Shown here piece after piece: positions 60,201-64,000 of a stretch of DNA of 64,000 nucleotides. The notes under the pieces were generated by a model, which made no database searches, was not told where the DNA came from, and saw only the letters and a list, made by a program, of their open reading frames with translations. A program made the position numbers and the translations under genes. The stretch is from Olivibacter sp. XZL3 (GTDB lineage: Bacteria; Bacteroidota; Bacteroidia; Sphingobacteriales; Sphingobacteriaceae). The DNA lies in the NCBI RefSeq assembly GCF_004368405.1, contig NZ_SBJH01000006.1:56740-120739 (forward strand), given 5' to 3'. Numbering within the stretch: position 1 is the first letter of the stretch; the number at the start of each line of letters is the position of its first letter.

Positions 60201-63200
60201 GGCCAACGAACTGGAGCGACGCGTGGTGCTGTCGCAATACTTAACGAAGGTACAGTGTGCGGGGCATTATCCACCACAAGAAACGGGGCTTACCTTTAAT
60301 AGCTGGTTCGGTAAGCCACATACCGAGATGCATTGGTGGCATGCGGTGCATTTTGCACTTTGGGGACGCGTCGATTTAATGGAAAAGAGTTTACGGTATT
60401 ATGCGAATACGGTAGAAAAAGCAAGAGGAATTGCGAAACGTCAGGGATATGAGGGGGTAAGGTGGCAAAAAATGTCAGATAATGAAGGCAATGAAAGTCC
60501 TTCTTCCGTGGCCGCTTTCCTTATTTGGCAACAGCCGCATTTTATCTATTTAGCGGAACTGGCTTATCGGGATAAGGAAGATCCCAAAGTCATCGAGAAA
60601 TATAAAGAGCTGGTTTTTGCAACGGCCGACTTTATGGCTTCGTTTCCGACTTACGATAAAGCCAAAGACCGTTATAATCTAGGTAAAGGCGTAATCCCGG
60701 CACAAGAGGTGTTTAAAGCAGCTGAGACTTTTAACCCAACTTATGAGGTGGCCTATTGGGATTGGGCCTTACGCATCGCACAGCAATGGCGTAAGCGCGC
60801 AGGCATGGAGCCCGATAAAAAATGGGATGAGGTGATTCAGAAATTGGCAGCCCTACCGGTTCAAGGAGGTGTTTATCTGGCAACCGAAAGTGCAACAGAC
60901 TCTTATACCAACCCGAAGTGGCGTACCGATCACCCCGCTGTATTAGGTGCATTAGGCATGGTTCCCGAATCGCCTAAGTTAGATAAAGAGATTATGAAGA
61001 GTACCTTGGATACCGTTTGGAAAACCTGGTCGTGGGCCGATACCTGGGGATGGGATTTCCCCATGACCGCTATGAATGCTGCCCGTCTAGGCTTGCCTGA
61101 AAAGGCACTCGATGCACTCTTTATGGATATACAAACAAACACCTATCTTAAAAACGGGCATAACTATCAGGACGATAGATTACGCATCTATCTGCCGGGC
61201 AACGGAGGGGTACTAACGGTGGTGGCCATGATGGCCGGTGGATGGGACGGAAGTGAAGGTGAGCTTCCCGGATTTCCAAAAGACGGCTCTTGGCAGGTGA
61301 AAACGGAAGGCTTTAAGAAAATGCCTTAGTTGTTAGGTGTAGGGTATACTAAATTTGCTTTGTAATTTGACCCTTGTTGGCAGGAAAACGGCCTTGGAGA
61401 ATACGGCCCCAGAGAAGAATAACAGGATACCACAGGTTGCCAATGTCGCTTGAATGATGTATTATAGTAAAATATTAGACTAACTAAAAAACCTATGCAT
61501 CCTTTTCAGCTGCATTTTTCTTATTACGCTATCTGTATGTGGTGGCAGATAGCCCTTTATATAATCAAAAAGATAAGGAGTTAAAAACTAATGGATTTAC
61601 TAAGAGTTAACTCATTTGCAAGTGTATTGCTATTTTTACTATTAGCAATGAAGCCCACGGATCAAAAACCTGCTTTATACATCATTGGTGATTCGACCGT
61701 AAAAAACGGTAAAGGAGATGGTAGTAACGGCCAGTGGGGGTGGGGAAGTCTGTTACCAACTTGTGTCGACACAGCGAAGTTGACTATAAAGAATTATGCG
61801 CTAGGCGGGACGAGCACGCGGACTTTTTTGACAAAGGGTCTATGGGCCAAGGTATTGGCGCAGTTAAAGAACGGCGATTGTCTTCTCATGCAATTTGGAC
61901 ATAATGATGGCAGCCCGTTAGATGATACGGCCAGGGCACGCGGAACGCTGAAGGGTATAGGCGATGAAGAGCGCGAAATTTTTAATCCAATCACTAAGCA
62001 ACAAGAACGCGTATACACCTATGGATGGTATTTGTCTACATTTATTAGAGAGGCTAAAGCAAGGGGCGTACAGGTAATTGTGTGCTCACCTATACCTCGC
62101 AATAAATGGGAGGGTAACAAGATAGCACGCGATACAGATGGGTACCCGAAATGGGCAAAAGAGGTGGCCGCTCGTGAACAGGTAGCTTTTATTCCACTGC
62201 ATGATTTGGTTGCTGATTATTATGATCAAATAGGAAGGGAACAGGTGAATAACTTTTTTCCGGACGATCATACGCACACCGATCTGAAAGGCGCACAAAA
62301 GAATGTAGAGCTGCTTGCAAAGGCAATGAAAAAGCTGCCTCAATTGCGCTTGAAAAAAGTTATCAAGCTTTAGCTGCGCATACAAGAATATAAAACGAAA
62401 ATAAACCGATATCTGATTATTGAAAGCTAATAACTAATCAATGATGAAAAATAAACTAAAAGATAGAAATCTGTGGAAAACGCTGATAGCATTTTGCTGC
62501 ATGTTGGCAATAGGCCTGCCAGGTTACGGACAGAAGCTGCCCAAAAAAGAAGAAATATTGCAACAGCTTCGCTTAGCCAATAATTATTTTATGGAAAAAT
62601 GGCCTGATGCAGGGAAGACGATCATTACCAATAAAGAACGTCCGGCGAATATCTGGACAAGGGCCGTATATTATGAGGGATTAATGGCATTGCATACGAT
62701 CGATTCCGATCAGCGTTACCATGACTATGCGACTCAATGGGGCGAAAAGCACCAATGGGCGCCCGCCCGCGACTTGTTTACGCGCAATGCGGATAATCAA
62801 TGCTGCGGTCAAACGTATATCGATCTGTATCGCCTTGACAAACAACCCGTACAGATTAAAGCGATTAAAGATAATATCGACGCGATGGTAAATAGCGATG
62901 AGGTGAACGATTGGGACTGGATCGACGCCATACAAATGGCGATGCCGGTGTTTGCTAAATTGGGCGTAACCTATAATGATCCGAAGTACTTCGATAAAAT
63001 GTATGCCCTTTATGCACATACGAAATATAAGGAAGGGGGGAATGGCCTCTATAACCCGGAAGATAAATTGTGGTGGAGGGACAAAGATTTCGTACCTCCT
63101 TACAAAGAACCTAATGGAGAGGATTGCTACTGGTCGCGCGGCAACGGCTGGGTGGTGGCTGCGCTCGTACGGGTCTTGGACGAGCTGCCTAAAACGGATC

Positions 63201-64000
63201 CACATTATCAAGAATACCTGACCGACTTAACGAATATGTTAAGCGCTTTGGCCCCTTTACAAAGAAAAGACGGCTTCTGGAATGTAAGCTTGCATGACCC
63301 TACGCACTTCGGAGGGAAGGAGGCGACTGGAACAGCCTTGTTTACCTATGGGATGGCCTGGGCAATCAATAAGGGCTTAGTGGATAAAAAGGTATACTTG
63401 CCTGTCGTAAGCAGGGCCTGGAAAGCACTGTCAACTGAATCCTTGCACAAAAACGGTTTCCTCGGTTATGTACAAGGCACCGGCAAGGAGCCCAAGGATG
63501 GGCAACCGGTTACTTATACAAGTAAGCCCGACTTCGAAGATTACGGCTTGGGCTGTTTCCTGTTGGCTGGAACGGAATTGTATAAGTTATTAGCGAACGG
63601 CCTTTAGGTATAAGGTGATAGGGTTTGAGACGTAGTAAATAGGGAAATAGTTAATGGGGTGTAGTAGTTGAGCAGGTGTATGATTGTCTGAGTGATGAAT
63701 TTTGTGTTGATAGTGGGAGTTGCGCAGGCAATGGCAGGAACAGGGCACGGACGTCATACTGAGCGTCGCATAGCAGAGCCGAAGTATCTGTACCGGAATT
63801 ATAAGTGATGAACAATAAACGATGAATGTGTGTTGAGTAATGCCTGCGATGGTCAGGAAAGCATCTGGCCTAGCCTTATACACAAAGCTTATAACCAAAC
63901 GCATATAGCTTATAGCAAGAAATAATATCGTTAGTTTGAACTCTGAAGGATAAATACAAGAAATGAGAATAGATCGTGAAATATATCTTTGGATAAAAAG

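Overview
The window comes from a Bacteroidota genome, most likely family Sphingobacteriaceae (Sphingobacterium/Olivibacter/Parapedobacter/Pedobacter-like). This rests on three SusC/SusD pairs, lipoprotein signals ending in xxGC or TSC, outer-membrane barrels ending in aromatic residues (e.g. NVTF), promoters resembling the Bacteroidota -7 box TAnnTTTG, weak ribosome-binding sites, and a fused rhamnulose-phosphate aldolase/lactaldehyde dehydrogenase. Genus is inferred, not shown.

Region 1 (1-16.4 kb) is mostly core or housekeeping. A compact minus-strand cluster runs HD-domain/Pycsar-type membrane protein, polyphosphate kinase ppk1, a YjiK/SdiA-regulated-like lipoprotein, and a metallophosphoesterase cut by the window edge. 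Next come a DinB-fold protein, an isoaspartyl peptidase, a hotdog thioesterase, a YceI protein, a decayed SNF2 helicase tail, a His-rich secreted protein, a candidate small RNA with a sigma-54-like promoter, a TonB-dependent outer-membrane barrel, a pair of M16 peptidases and a GNAT acetyltransferase.

Region 2 (16.6-22.9 kb) is a complete L-rhamnose uptake and catabolic cluster: rhaT transporter, aldolase/dehydrogenase fusion, rhaI isomerase, rhaB kinase. Region 3 (23.4-30.8 kb) holds a GH92 alpha-mannosidase and, on the opposite strand, a SusC/SusD pair whose susC carries an in-frame amber codon before its last ~100 codons.

Region 4 (31.2-63.6 kb) is a large pectin (rhamnogalacturonan/polygalacturonan) utilization locus: GH106, two SusC/SusD pairs, two GH28, a GH78-like rhamnosidase, a GH2, a PL22 oligogalacturonate lyase, a five-bladed-propeller hydrolase, a DUF4450-like protein, a GH65-like six-hairpin lipoprotein, a CE12 rhamnogalacturonan acetylesterase and a GH105 unsaturated-uronyl hydrolase. 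Expected outcome: SusC/D import of oligosaccharides, periplasmic trimming, and release of rhamnose that feeds region 2.

The most notable non-coding signal is a direct repeat of CAGG half-sites exactly 10 bp apart. It lies 27-28 bp upstream of a -7-like box before six plus-strand transcription units of the pectin locus. A related half-site precedes the divergent GH106 gene, and a variant precedes rhaT. This suggests one regulator, not encoded in the window, controlling both polymer degradation and rhamnose catabolism. No recognisable transcription factor, sigma/anti-sigma pair, tRNA, rRNA, CRISPR array or complete insertion sequence was seen.
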